Source: Dokdonella_A sp963758365
Lineage (GTDB): Bacteria > Pseudomonadota > Gammaproteobacteria > Xanthomonadales > Rhodanobacteraceae
Assembly (NCBI GenBank): GCA_963758365.1
Contig: CAVWVB010000001.1
Span: 806,001 to 870,000, forward strand
Reading direction: 5' to 3'
Length of the DNA: 64,000 nt
Position 1 is the stretch's first letter, and each line of letters opens with the position of its first letter. A program made the translations under genes and the position numbers. Shown piece by piece: positions 44,155 to 52,511 of the stretch. The notes beneath the pieces were generated by a model that did not search any database, was not told where the DNA came from, and saw nothing but the letters and a program-made list of their open reading frames with translations.

Positions 44155-45294
44155 GTGAGCATCGACTATGCGTTGCTGGCTACGCTACCGGATACGCTGG
44201 TCCTCAACTTTCCTGTCAGGGCGTCGGTGACGCTGGAGCGCACACGTGCCGAGCCGCGCGGCGCGAATGCATTCCTGTGGACCGGTCGTGGCGGGGACTG
44301 CAGTGCCCTGTTCAGCGCTGCCGCGGTCGGCTTCCGAGCCGTGATCTCATGCCTCAACGCACCCTACGAAGTCGACTGGCGCGCCGGCGGTCCTGCTCCG
44401 ACGCTCGTGCAATCCGGCGCAGCCGGCGCCGCACCGCTCGAACCGCCACCCGCCGCACCCGCACCGCCGCTTGCACCGGCGGACGCGCCGCCGTCCGCGC
44501 CGAATCTGATCGTCGACCAGGAAATCGACGTGCGGGTGCTCTTCAGCGAGGACGTGCGACAGGTGCTCGATCCTGGTGGTGGCGTGGCCAATACCGTGCA
44601 GTTCATGCGCACTGCGGTCGACCTCACGCAGATGGCGATGGACCACAGCGTTCCCAAGGGCGATGCGCCGCTCGCAGAACTTCATTTTGTCGCAGCCAGG
44701 AAGGTTTCACGGGCGGACAGTGGCAACTTGCCGGAGGATCTTCGGTATCTGCGATCAGATGCAGAACCGCTGGCCTTGCGGAATTACTGGGCCGCGGACA
44801 TCGTCATGTACGTGACGAAAACGGGTGGAATCTACGACGGCGTGGCAAACGTGCCCGGCAACGGTCTACCCGGACCCGGACAAGGGTTCGCACCGTACGC
44901 GCAAGGCGTCGTTGTGCAGGACGTCGCGATCAGCCCGAATAACTGGGTGTTCTCTCACGAGTTCGGGCATATCTTCGGCGCCAATCACAACACGGAAGAC
45001 AACACAAACCCGACACCCTTGCATCCCTGGGCTTTCGCGCACTGGGCGATCGACCCGGAAGCCGAACGCGGCGAGCGCACCTTGCTGGCGTACGACCGAT
45101 GCAACATCCAAGGCATGCACGTGCCGTGCACGCGCATCCTCAACTATGCGAATCCGGCCGTCTATGTGGACTGGTTCCACACCGGCACCGCGAATCACAA
45201 CAATGCGAGCGTGATCCATGAATTCGCTCCGGCTCCGTACACGGCGTCTTATCGCGCGAGTCTGGGCCGTATTTTCGCCGATGGCTTCGAATAA
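44155..45294 (+). CDS. Zinc metalloprotease (metzincin-type HExxHxxGxxH) with IFADGFE C-terminus
   Basis: This frame encodes 379 residues from a GTG that is probably not the true start. The true N terminus, with signal peptide, appears to lie at 44037 in another frame. Pro-region-like sequence (VSIDYALLATLPDTLVLNFPVR) is followed by a Pro-rich linker at about residues 95-125. The catalytic domain has DVRVLFSEDVRQVL, GFAPYAQGVVVQDV and the zinc site HEFGHIFGANHN. The C terminus ends LGRIFADGFE. Reprolysin-like fold is inferred from the zinc motif. The gene is AT-richer than its surroundings and points against the kynurenine genes. Confidence 0.8.
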   Translation: MSIDYALLATLPDTLVLNFPVRASVTLERTRAEPRGANAFLWTGRGGDCSALFSAAAVGFRAVISCLNAPYEVDWRAGGPAPTLVQSGAAGAAPLEPPPAAPAPPLAPADAPPSAPNLIVDQEIDVRVLFSEDVRQVLDPGGGVANTVQFMRTAVDLTQMAMDHSVPKGDAPLAELHFVAARKVSRADSGNLPEDLRYLRSDAEPLALRNYWAADIVMYVTKTGGIYDGVANVPGNGLPGPGQGFAPYAQGVVVQDVAISPNNWVFSHEFGHIFGANHNTEDNTNPTPLHPWAFAHWAIDPEAERGERTLLAYDRCNIQGMHVPCTRILNYANPAVYVDWFHTGTANHNNASVIHEFAPAPYTASYRASLGRIFADGFE

Positions 45295-45307
45295 TCGCGA
45301 GCGACGT

Positions 45308-45913
45308 ATGACGTTCACGTTCTGGCTGGCAGCCTCCATGTTGCTCGCGATGCCGGGAGTGGCCCGTGCCGGCGACGTCGTCTTGCCATCGGACGTCGCG
45401 GTAATGCTGTCGGCAGCACCCAGCATGGATCTCGTGCCCGGGCAGGCAATCGACTTGACATTGACGGCTACGAACCGTGGCGCGATCCCGGTGAACCTGG
45501 TCATTTTGACCAGCTCCGACTATGTCAACGAAATTCGCCCGTTGTCATTCGATGAAATCGAGTGCTACCTGATACTAACCGTCGTGGATGGCGGCACATC
45601 CTTCTTCTACTTTCTCTCTTGGGACGTTGCCAACCCTGGAGTGGGGTCGCCTCCCTTGGAGCCCGGGGAGTCGCGCACCTGCCACTTTCAGCTTTCCATT
45701 ACGTCACAGGCCCCACCCGTTTTCCCCTTTGGTTTCGGCCTGGCTAGTGAATTCATGGATACCGATCCGAGCAACGATCGCGCAACGGTTTACCTGCGTC
45801 GACGCGGGGCTGAGTCGACGCCGATTCCCGCCGCGTCATCGATCGGGTTGCTGCTACTCGCTGGACTGTTGACGCTGGCTGCGTATGCAGTGTCTCGACA
45901 TCGGCCTCGCTAG
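45308..45913 (+). CDS. Secreted protein with IPTL-CTERM-like sorting tail
   Basis: The 201-residue protein has a signal peptide (LAASMLLAMPGVARA), a CARDB-like beta domain (MDLVPGQAIDLTLTATNRGAIPVNL), and the C-terminal tail TPIPAASSIGLLLLAGLLTLAAYAVSRHRPR shown here in parts: IPAASSIG, a hydrophobic helix, then a basic end. This I-P-x-x-S-x-x-G plus helix plus Arg cluster resembles the IPTL-CTERM/PEP-CTERM exosortase-type tails. Thirteen bases after the metalloprotease stop, so the two form a pair. Possibly a substrate or partner of the protease; unproven. Confidence 0.7.
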   Translation: MTFTFWLAASMLLAMPGVARAGDVVLPSDVAVMLSAAPSMDLVPGQAIDLTLTATNRGAIPVNLVILTSSDYVNEIRPLSFDEIECYLILTVVDGGTSFFYFLSWDVANPGVGSPPLEPGESRTCHFQLSITSQAPPVFPFGFGLASEFMDTDPSNDRATVYLRRRGAESTPIPAASSIGLLLLAGLLTLAAYAVSRHRPR

Positions 45914-46052
45914 GGTCCGGAGCGTCACCGGGAAAAAGCAGACAACGCGAATCTTCAGTTGCGCGGTCGTCAGGTAGCGCTGGAGCCACGGCTTGCGTAG
46001 TCCGGACGTGAGCGCGGGCAGAGATGTCGATCCGGGTACCGAGTGCACGCGG

Positions 46053-46577
46053 TCACTGGCGGTACTTGTCCGGGGCCGGGTTCACGTGGCCGCAGGCATC
46101 GCAGGTGCGCGCGTCGAGCGATCGGTAGTAGCGCTCGAACACGCGCGGGAAGTCGCGTTCGATGTCGACCAGCGGGAAATGCTCCGCGAACAGCTCGTGA
46201 TTGCAGCGCTCGCAGAACCAGAGCAGGCCGTCCTTCTCGTGCGCGAGGCGCTTGCGTTCGACGACGAGGCCGATCGAGCCGGGCATGCGTTGCGGCGAAT
46301 GCGGGATGCGCGGCGGCAGGTAGAACACCTCGCCCGCGCGGATCGGGATGTCGCGCACGCGATCGTCCTCCTGGATCTTCAGCACCATCTCGCCCTCGAT
46401 TTGGTGGAAGAACTCGGGGCCCTCGTCCCAGTGGTAGTCGCTGCGCAGGTTCGGTCCGCCGACGATCATCACGATGAAATCACCGTCGACCATGCACTTG
46501 TTGCCGACCGGCGGCTTGAGCAGGTGACGGTGTTCTTCGATCCAGCGCTGCAGGTTGAACGGGGACGGAATGCTCAT
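46053..46577 (-). CDS. nbaC: 3-hydroxyanthranilate 3,4-dioxygenase
   Basis: This enzyme opens 3-hydroxyanthranilate to 2-amino-3-carboxymuconate semialdehyde, the ACMSD substrate. The 174-residue cupin has Fe ligands His49 and Glu55 (SDYHWDEGPEFFHQIEG) and His93 (LPPRIPHSPQRM), the spacing of the bacterial enzyme. A C-terminal rubredoxin-like site (CERCNHELF...CDACGHV) is the extra iron site of bacterial homologues. It lies on the far side of the protease insert from ACMSD. Confidence 0.96.
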   Translation of the reverse strand: MSIPSPFNLQRWIEEHRHLLKPPVGNKCMVDGDFIVMIVGGPNLRSDYHWDEGPEFFHQIEGEMVLKIQEDDRVRDIPIRAGEVFYLPPRIPHSPQRMPGSIGLVVERKRLAHEKDGLLWFCERCNHELFAEHFPLVDIERDFPRVFERYYRSLDARTCDACGHVNPAPDKYRQ

Positions 46578-46755
46578 CGATGGGCCGTGCGATTCGGCGA
46601 AGCGGAATGCAGACGCCGATGATACCGGTTGCGAAGATTCATGGGTGCGCGACGCAGACCGCTTCGATAAAACCGCTGTTCCGGATCGACAGGGCGGGCT
46701 TCCGCCGCCAGCGAGTCATGGAGCGGATGCCGCGGCGGGCCGAGGCTCGCCGGGT

Positions 46756-47205
46756 TCATCGCGCGGTCGCGGGTGCACCCTGCGAGCGCAGTACCGCGAT
46801 GCATTTGAGCTCGATCGCGATCGGCGTCGGCAGCGCGGTGATGCCGAGCGTGGTGCGGCAGGGTGCGGTCGCTGGATCGGCGAAATACTGCGCATAGACG
46901 CGGTTGTAGGCCGCGAAGTCGCGTGCGATGTCGGTCAGGTACACGGTCACGTCGACCAGGTCGTCCCAGCGCGCGCCGCTCGCCTCGAGCACCGCGCGCA
47001 CGTTCGCGAACACCTGGTGGCACTGCGCCTCGATGTCGTAGCCGACCAGGCGGCCGTCCGCGGCGTGCACGTTGCCCGGCACCACGTCGCTGCCCGGCGT
47101 GCGCGGGCCGACGCCGGACAGGAACAGCAGGTCGCCGACGCGCCGCGCATGCGGATAGGCGCCTACCGGTACGGGCGCCGCGGCGGCAACGATCGGCGCG
47201 CTCAT
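46756..47205 (-). CDS. RidA-family protein, probable 2-aminomuconate deaminase
   Basis: The 149-residue YjgF/RidA-fold protein has LLFLSGVGPRTPGSDVVPGN, QCHQVFANVRAVLEASGARWDDLVDVTVYLTD and PCRTTLGITALPTPIAIELKCIA, with the Arg and Glu that line the RidA active site. Members in kynurenine or nitrobenzoate clusters (NbaF/AmnD) deaminate 2-aminomuconate, and that context supports the call here. A general imine deaminase is the alternative. Its ATG overlaps the preceding gene's stop by four bases. Confidence 0.85.
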   Translation of the reverse strand: MSAPIVAAAAPVPVGAYPHARRVGDLLFLSGVGPRTPGSDVVPGNVHAADGRLVGYDIEAQCHQVFANVRAVLEASGARWDDLVDVTVYLTDIARDFAAYNRVYAQYFADPATAPCRTTLGITALPTPIAIELKCIAVLRSQGAPATAR

Positions 47206-48668
47206 GGGTGCGCCGGCTTGGAGTCCGCGGGCGCGTCCTTGTCCGTCACGTTGACGGCCAGATGCCCGATCACGTGGTTGTCGGTGTCGCGGCTGGTCAG
47301 TTCGTACTTGCCGGGTCGCAGGTAGAGGGTGCCGTGCGTTTCGATATGGTATTGGAACATGCGCTCGTTCTTGCTTTCGACGCTCTTGAGCGGATCGAGT
47401 ACGAGCCGGTCCGCCGGGATCGCATCCGTGCCTTCGTCCGCGTAACGCGCTTCGATCAGGCACGGGTATTGGTCCTGGCAGATCGTTCCGCTGACGAAAT
47501 AGGGCTTGCGCAGGCCGTCGATGCCGGCCCAGGTCGGGCGCCCGTCGCGCACGACGTCGACGGGAAAGAACACGCTGACGTCATAGGCCTTGGGCTTGAG
47601 CGACCACGGCTTGCCCTGCTTGTCCTCGAAGATGATCGGCACAGTCGGATGCAGCGAGTCGATCACCGCGTGGTAGTAGGGATGGTTCTCGGTGCCGGTC
47701 GGATGCTCGATCAGCATCGTCTGCTCGATGGTCAGCGGGTCGATGCCGCTGATCTTGCGAAAGTGCTGGGCCATGCTGCGCCCGCCGAGAAAGCGCCCGT
47801 TCTCCTGGATGTGCGCGTAGCCGGCGTTGACGACGAGGCGCGCATCGGGATCGTTCTTGAACACGCGGTCGTAGAGATTCTTCGCCTGTGCATATTCGCG
47901 CACGTCGCCGTTGCCCTCCTTCTCGCTCTCGTACGCGACGACCTTGAATCCGAGCTTGAGCGCGGTGCGCACCATCTCGGCGCCGATCGGCTCCATCGTG
48001 TAGAAACCCGACTCGGCGACCGGATAGCCGCGCTTGGCGAGATCCTTGTCGGCGGCGTAGAGCGTTTCCGCGGCAAAGTAGGTGTAGCCCTCGGCGCGCA
48101 GCTTCGGCAGCAGTTCCACGGTCAGGGTCCGGGTCAGCGCGACGTTGTGCGCTTCGTTGAAGAAGATCGCCTTGCGATCCCTCGCGAGTGCCGCGATCGC
48201 ATCGAGTGCGGGCTTGGCGACATAGGTTCCGCCGAGCGGCGAGGGGCCGTCGTCCGCTGCGGGCAGCATGCGGATCGAATACGAATCGTGCGCGCCGACG
48301 TAGTCGCCGACGAAACTCTGGTACCAGCTCAGATACTGGCCGAACACGATCCGGAATGCCTTGTCCCTGTCGCTCCGGTACACATCGCGCATCGCCTTGA
48401 ACTGTGCAAGCAGGCCATTGCGCTTGAGCGCTTCGGTGTAGACCTTCTCGGACTTCTCGAACGCGGCCTTCTGCGCCTGCTGCCACTGATAGGGCGACAG
48501 GGTTTCCTCGCTCGACGGCGACGCGGTGCGGGTCGTTGCGGATTCGGCGTGCGTGTCGGGGTGCGCTTTGGGGAAGCGGGAGAAATCCACTTCGGGCGCG
48601 GGCGCGCCGCGGATCGGCAACGCGAAGGCAAGCAGGATCAAAAGGATGGCGTGGCGGGCGGTGCGCAT
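47202..48668 (-). CDS. Secreted protein with erythromycin-esterase/ChaN-like core
   Basis: The 488-residue protein starts at ATG 48668, with a signal peptide (HAILLILLAFALPIRGAPA). The segment KAIFFNEAHNVALTRTLTVELLPKLRAEGYTYFAAET and ARLVVNAGYAHIQENGRF resemble the EreA/ChaN/TraB superfamily, in which Glu/His residues of the NEAHN-type motif bind metal or act as base. The C-terminal ~130 residues look like a separate beta domain. It is inside the kynurenine block, overlapping the RidA gene; its contribution is unknown. Confidence 0.65.
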   Translation of the reverse strand: MRTARHAILLILLAFALPIRGAPAPEVDFSRFPKAHPDTHAESATTRTASPSSEETLSPYQWQQAQKAAFEKSEKVYTEALKRNGLLAQFKAMRDVYRSDRDKAFRIVFGQYLSWYQSFVGDYVGAHDSYSIRMLPAADDGPSPLGGTYVAKPALDAIAALARDRKAIFFNEAHNVALTRTLTVELLPKLRAEGYTYFAAETLYAADKDLAKRGYPVAESGFYTMEPIGAEMVRTALKLGFKVVAYESEKEGNGDVREYAQAKNLYDRVFKNDPDARLVVNAGYAHIQENGRFLGGRSMAQHFRKISGIDPLTIEQTMLIEHPTGTENHPYYHAVIDSLHPTVPIIFEDKQGKPWSLKPKAYDVSVFFPVDVVRDGRPTWAGIDGLRKPYFVSGTICQDQYPCLIEARYADEGTDAIPADRLVLDPLKSVESKNERMFQYHIETHGTLYLRPGKYELTSRDTDNHVIGHLAVNVTDKDAPADSKPAHP

Positions 48669-48722
48669 GAATCCGGTTCTCCGGTTGCGACGGATCATGA
48701 GTGTCGCGGTCTGTCCGACAGC

Positions 48723-49382
48723 CTAGACGCGCCTGCCGAGTTTTGCCAGCGCGAGCGCCGCCTCGGTCGACGCCGCGAGATCGGCTCGCGACGACACGTG
48801 CAGGGCAAGGTCGCGCACGCGGCCATCGTGCAATCCGTAGATCCAGCCATGCACTTGCAGGTCCTGGCCACGCTCCCAGGCATCCTGCACGACCGTCGTG
48901 TGGCAGACGTTGACCGCCTGTTCGATCACGTTCAGTTCGCAGAGCCTGTCGTGGCGCTCGTTCGCGTCGGCGATGTCGTCCAGCACTTCGGCATGCTTGT
49001 GCTTGACGTCGTCGACGTGGCGCAACCAGTTGTCGACCAGACCGAGACGTTGTCCCTCGAGCACGGCGCGCACGCCGCCGCAGCCATAGTGGCCGACGAC
49101 GAGAACATGCTCGACCTTGAGTACGTCGACTGCGAACTGGATCGTGCTCAGGCAGTTGAGATCGGTGTGCACGACAAGGTTCGCGACATTGCGGTGCACG
49201 AATACCTCGCCCGGTGCCATGTCGATGATCTGGTTCGCGGGCACGCGCGAATCCGAGCAGCCGATCCACAGGTACTTGGGTGCCTGCTGCTGGCTCAGGC
49301 GCCGAAAGAACTCCGGATTCTCGGCGCGCAGTGCGGCGGACCAGGCGCGGTTGCGTTCGAGGAGGTCGTCGAGATTGGGCAT
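48723..49382 (-). CDS. can: Beta-class carbonic anhydrase
   Basis: The 219-residue enzyme interconverts CO2 and bicarbonate. Zinc ligands Cys42, His98 and Cys101 and the Asp44-Arg46 dyad (GCSDSRVP, VVGHYGCGG) occupy exactly the positions of E. coli Can, and the rest (PKYLWIGCSDSRVPANQI, HRNVANLVVHTDLNCLS) matches throughout. It lies within the kynurenine block next to the semialdehyde dehydrogenase, suggesting handling of CO2 released by ACMSD (inference). Confidence 0.96.
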   Translation of the reverse strand: MPNLDDLLERNRAWSAALRAENPEFFRRLSQQQAPKYLWIGCSDSRVPANQIIDMAPGEVFVHRNVANLVVHTDLNCLSTIQFAVDVLKVEHVLVVGHYGCGGVRAVLEGQRLGLVDNWLRHVDDVKHKHAEVLDDIADANERHDRLCELNVIEQAVNVCHTTVVQDAWERGQDLQVHGWIYGLHDGRVRDLALHVSSRADLAASTEAALALAKLGRRV

Positions 49383-49436
49383 CGGCTCAGTGGGTCCGCA
49401 AGCGTATCGAGGATACCTGCGTTCGCGCGAACGATG

Positions 49437-50906
49437 TCATGGACTCGCTCCCGCGATCGAAACGCAGACATTTTTCGGTTCGGTGAAGAAGCGCAAGGCC
49501 TCGAAACCGCCTTCGCGTCCGACCCCGGAGTTCTTCACACCACCGAACGGTGTGCGCAAATCGCGCAGCAGCCAGCAGTTGATCCAGACGATGCCGAACT
49601 CGAGGCGCGCGGCGACGCGGTGCGCGCGATCGAGATTCGAGGTCCACAGCGAGGCCGCGAGACCGTAGCCGGTGCCGTTGGCGATCGCGAGCGCCGCGGT
49701 TTCGTCGTCGAACGGAATCAGGGTCACGACCGGGCCGAAAATCTCCTCCTGGTTGGTCGCGGACGAGCCGGACAGACCCTCTATCACGGTCGGGGCGACG
49801 AACCAGCCGTCCGCGCAGCGGCCATTCAATCTGACCGGCTCTCCGCCGCAGAGCACTTGTCCGCCTTCTGCGCGCGCACGCGCGATGCTGGCGAGCACCT
49901 TGTCGTAGTGGGCCGCGGACACGAGCGCGCCGAGATCGCTGGCAGCGTCCTCGGGATCGCCGACGCGCAGGTTCCGCACCCGTTCGAGGTAGCGCTTCCT
50001 GAATGGCTCGTAGATCGAACGTTCGACGAGCAGCCGCGAGCCGCACAGGCAGATCTCGCCCTGGTTCGCGAAGCCCGAACGCACGATCGTGTCGAGATTG
50101 GCATCCGACAGCTCGGCATCGGCGAACACGATCGCAGGATTCTTGCCGCCCATTTCCAGCGACACCTTCTTGAACTGCGGCGCGGTCGCGGCAGCGATCG
50201 CCGCACCCGTGCGGGTGCTGCCGGTGAACGAGATCGCCTTGACCAGCGCATGTTCGACCAGTGCCTGGCCGACCCGCGGACCGGTCCCCTGCACGATGTT
50301 GAGGACACCGGCTGGAAAACCCGCTTCGATCGCGAGCTCAGCCAGGCGGGCAGCCGTGCACGGGGTGATTTCGGACGGCTTGGCGACGACCGTGTTGCCC
50401 GCGGCCAGGGCCGGCGCAATCTTCCAGGTGAACAGATACAGCGGCAGGTTCCACGGCGAAATGCAGGCGACCACGCCGAGCGGCTGACGCAGCGTGTAGT
50501 TGAGCGCGCGCTCGCCCATTGCATGGGATTCGGCGGACCATTGCGTGATCGCTGCGGCGAAAAAGCGCAGATTCGCGACTGCGCGCGGAATGTCCAGTTC
50601 GCGTGCGAGCTTGATCGGCTTGCCGCTGTCGCGTGATTCGAGCCGGGCCAGGTCGTCGAGGTCGCGCGCAAGCAGATCGGCGAGACGGTTCAGGCCGGCT
50701 GCACGTCGATCGGCGCTGCTCGCGGCCCAGGCCGGATACGCGCGCGCGGCCGCCGCAACGGCCTCTTCGACATCGCCGGCATCGGAGTCGGGACAGTGCG
50801 CGAACACCGCGCCACTGGCCGGCTCCACGACATCCAGGTAGCGACCCGCGCGCGGCGCCTGCAGGCGGCCGTCGATCAGGTTGGCGAGCTTCGACGTGGA
50901 ACTCAT
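49437..50906 (-). CDS. 2-aminomuconate-6-semialdehyde dehydrogenase (aldehyde dehydrogenase family)
   Basis: The 489-residue NAD-dependent aldehyde dehydrogenase has FSGSTRTGAAIA-type NAD loop (ISFTGSTRTGAAIA), general base Glu in SLEMGGKNPAIVFADA, catalytic Cys in FANQGEICLCGSRLLVE, and the C-terminal PFGGVKNSGVGREGG. The sequence LEMGGKNPAIVFADAEL and QGEICLCGSR are typical of the AMSDH/hydroxymuconic-semialdehyde branch. Context with ACMSD, HAO and RidA fits oxidation of 2-aminomuconate semialdehyde. Betaine-aldehyde-type substrates are less likely. Confidence 0.92.
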   Translation of the reverse strand: MSSTSKLANLIDGRLQAPRAGRYLDVVEPASGAVFAHCPDSDAGDVEEAVAAAARAYPAWAASSADRRAAGLNRLADLLARDLDDLARLESRDSGKPIKLARELDIPRAVANLRFFAAAITQWSAESHAMGERALNYTLRQPLGVVACISPWNLPLYLFTWKIAPALAAGNTVVAKPSEITPCTAARLAELAIEAGFPAGVLNIVQGTGPRVGQALVEHALVKAISFTGSTRTGAAIAAATAPQFKKVSLEMGGKNPAIVFADAELSDANLDTIVRSGFANQGEICLCGSRLLVERSIYEPFRKRYLERVRNLRVGDPEDAASDLGALVSAAHYDKVLASIARARAEGGQVLCGGEPVRLNGRCADGWFVAPTVIEGLSGSSATNQEEIFGPVVTLIPFDDETAALAIANGTGYGLAASLWTSNLDRAHRVAARLEFGIVWINCWLLRDLRTPFGGVKNSGVGREGGFEALRFFTEPKNVCVSIAGASP

Positions 50907-51045
50907 CGGCGCAGCTTAACGAGTCGCGCGCGGCAGCGAAACGCACCGCCGCGACCGCTGCGTCACTTTGTCCGTGCCGGTGTTCCCGAATCCGTGCGGG
51001 ACCCAAGCCTCGGCACGCTCCCGCGGGCCGCCCGTCGCTGTGCGC

Positions 51046-51834
51046 TCACAACGACTGCGTGCGGCCTCCATCGACCGGCACGTTGATGCCGTTCACGTAG
51101 GCCGCGGCGGGTGTCGCGAGGAATGCGATCACCGCGGCGATCTCGGCGGGCTTGGCGAAACGTCCGGCCGGCACGGTCGCGAGCATCGCCTGCTCGATCT
51201 CGGCTGCGCTGCGGCCGGTTGCGCGGGTGCGATCGGCGAGGATCTGGTCGAGGCGCTGGGTCTGGGTGTAACCGGGCAGCACGTTGTTGACCGTGATTGC
51301 GTGCGCGCCGAGCTCGCCGGCAAGGGTCTTGGCCCAGCTCGCGACCGCGCCGCGGATCGTGTTGGAGACGCCGAGGTTGCGGATCGGCTCCTTCACCGAG
51401 GTCGAAATCACGTTGATGATGCGCCCATAGCCGGACGCCTTCATGCCGGGCAACAGGGTCTGTACGAGGATCTGCGCGCCGATCAGGTGTTGCTCGAACG
51501 CGGCCCGGAATGCATCCGGACTCGCCGCATGTGCGGGTCCACCGGGCGGGCCGCCGCTGTTGTTGACGAGGATCTGTACGGGATGCGCGTTCATCGTCGC
51601 TTCGACCTTGGCGCGCAAATCAACATGATCGCCCATGTCCACCGCGATCGTCGCGTGACGCTGGGCCGGATGGGCTCGCGGCAGCGCCGCGAGCGTCGAA
51701 TCGAGGGTTTCGCGCGAACGCGCGAGCAGGGTCACGTCGGCACCCAGCGCTGCGAGTTCGATCGCAGCGGCGCGGCCGATGCCCTGCGAGCCGCCGCAGA
51801 CGAGCGCGTGTTTGCCGGTGAGGTCGAGATTCAT
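51046..51834 (-). CDS. Short-chain dehydrogenase/reductase lacking a canonical YxxxK
   Basis: The 262-residue SDR has the NAD(P)-binding loop GGSQGIGRAAAIEL, NNSGG (in place of NNAG), and the C-terminal GGRTQSL. In the catalytic segment the expected Tyr-x-x-x-Lys is absent: the corresponding stretch reads ISTSVKEPIRNLGVSNTIRG. It matches an atypical SDR subfamily that is often linked to kynurenine-pathway operons. Whether it is catalytic is unclear. It appears to be the first gene of the kynurenine block. Confidence 0.85.
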   Translation of the reverse strand: MNLDLTGKHALVCGGSQGIGRAAAIELAALGADVTLLARSRETLDSTLAALPRAHPAQRHATIAVDMGDHVDLRAKVEATMNAHPVQILVNNSGGPPGGPAHAASPDAFRAAFEQHLIGAQILVQTLLPGMKASGYGRIINVISTSVKEPIRNLGVSNTIRGAVASWAKTLAGELGAHAITVNNVLPGYTQTQRLDQILADRTRATGRSAAEIEQAMLATVPAGRFAKPAEIAAVIAFLATPAAAYVNGINVPVDGGRTQSL

Positions 51835-51865
51835 GGCTTGATTATGCGCCCGGCTCCGCAGGTCT

Positions 51866-52168
51866 TCAGTCAGGCGACGGGAGTTTCTGCACCATTTGTG
51901 CGAGCAGTTGCGCATCGCTGTCGCCGCGCGGCGGTTCGACTTCCTCGAGATCGAACCCGAGCGACTCGGCATCGTCCGCATCGAGTCCGTCGAACGCGCG
52001 GAACTCGGCATCGAGCAGCGCCGCGCGCGCCGCATTCTCGTCGTCGTAGCGCAGGATACGGCCGTCGTTGTCGAAGACCTCGGCGACGCCGGAATCGAGG
52101 ACTTCGAGGCGCGCCCAGATCAGCGTGTCGCCGAGCGCGGCCAGCCACCACTGGCGTTCGGGGTTCAT
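51866..52168 (-). CDS. Small acidic hypothetical protein
   Basis: A 100-residue protein, strongly acidic in its C-terminal half (DGLDADDAESLGFDLEEVEPPRGDSD). The N-terminal part, MNPERQWWLAALGDTLIWARLEVLDSGVAEVFDNDG, looks like a small beta domain. No family was recognised. It overlaps the preceding membrane protein gene by four bases and follows asnS, so the three may be one transcript. Confidence 0.65.
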   Translation of the reverse strand: MNPERQWWLAALGDTLIWARLEVLDSGVAEVFDNDGRILRYDDENAARAALLDAEFRAFDGLDADDAESLGFDLEEVEPPRGDSDAQLLAQMVQKLPSPD

Positions 52169-52488
52169 GCCGGGCCCGCCGGTCCGGCAAGAAGTCGGGC
52201 AGCCGCAGCGGCAAGACCGCCGACCACGATAGCCCATGCGCCGATGCTGCCGAGCACGGCCAGTGCATTGAGTCCGCGATCGCCGAGCGCGACATAGCGC
52301 GCACGCAGGTACCAGAGCATGGCATGCGGCGCGAACAGGAATCCGCCGATGCGCGCGCGCTCGGCCGGATGGTGGTCGCGCAAGTGCACCGCAACCAGCA
52401 TCCAGGTGATGACGTACGTGGTCAGCCCGGCCACCGCGAAGCCGAGGCCGAGAATGAAAACGAACTGATGCCAAGCCGAGTTGCTCAT
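52165..52488 (-). CDS. Small membrane protein
   Basis: The 107-residue protein has two or three hydrophobic helices (FVFILGLGFAVAGLTTYVITWMLVAV, LFAPHAMLWYLRARYV, AVLGSIGAWAIVVGGLAAAAARLL). The short motif MLWYLRARYVALGDRGLN is distinctive. Function unknown. It sits 23 bases after asnS and is probably co-transcribed with it. Confidence 0.65.
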   Translation of the reverse strand: MSNSAWHQFVFILGLGFAVAGLTTYVITWMLVAVHLRDHHPAERARIGGFLFAPHAMLWYLRARYVALGDRGLNALAVLGSIGAWAIVVGGLAAAAARLLAGPAGPA

Positions 52489-52511
52489 CTGGTGTCCGAT
52501 TCTGCCCGTGT

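Noticed and set aside
46863..50636. A 1257-codon plus-strand open frame opposite RidA, the EreA-like gene, can and the dehydrogenase
   Set aside because: It crosses four well-supported genes on the other strand and has biased, low-complexity composition, so it is a shadow frame.
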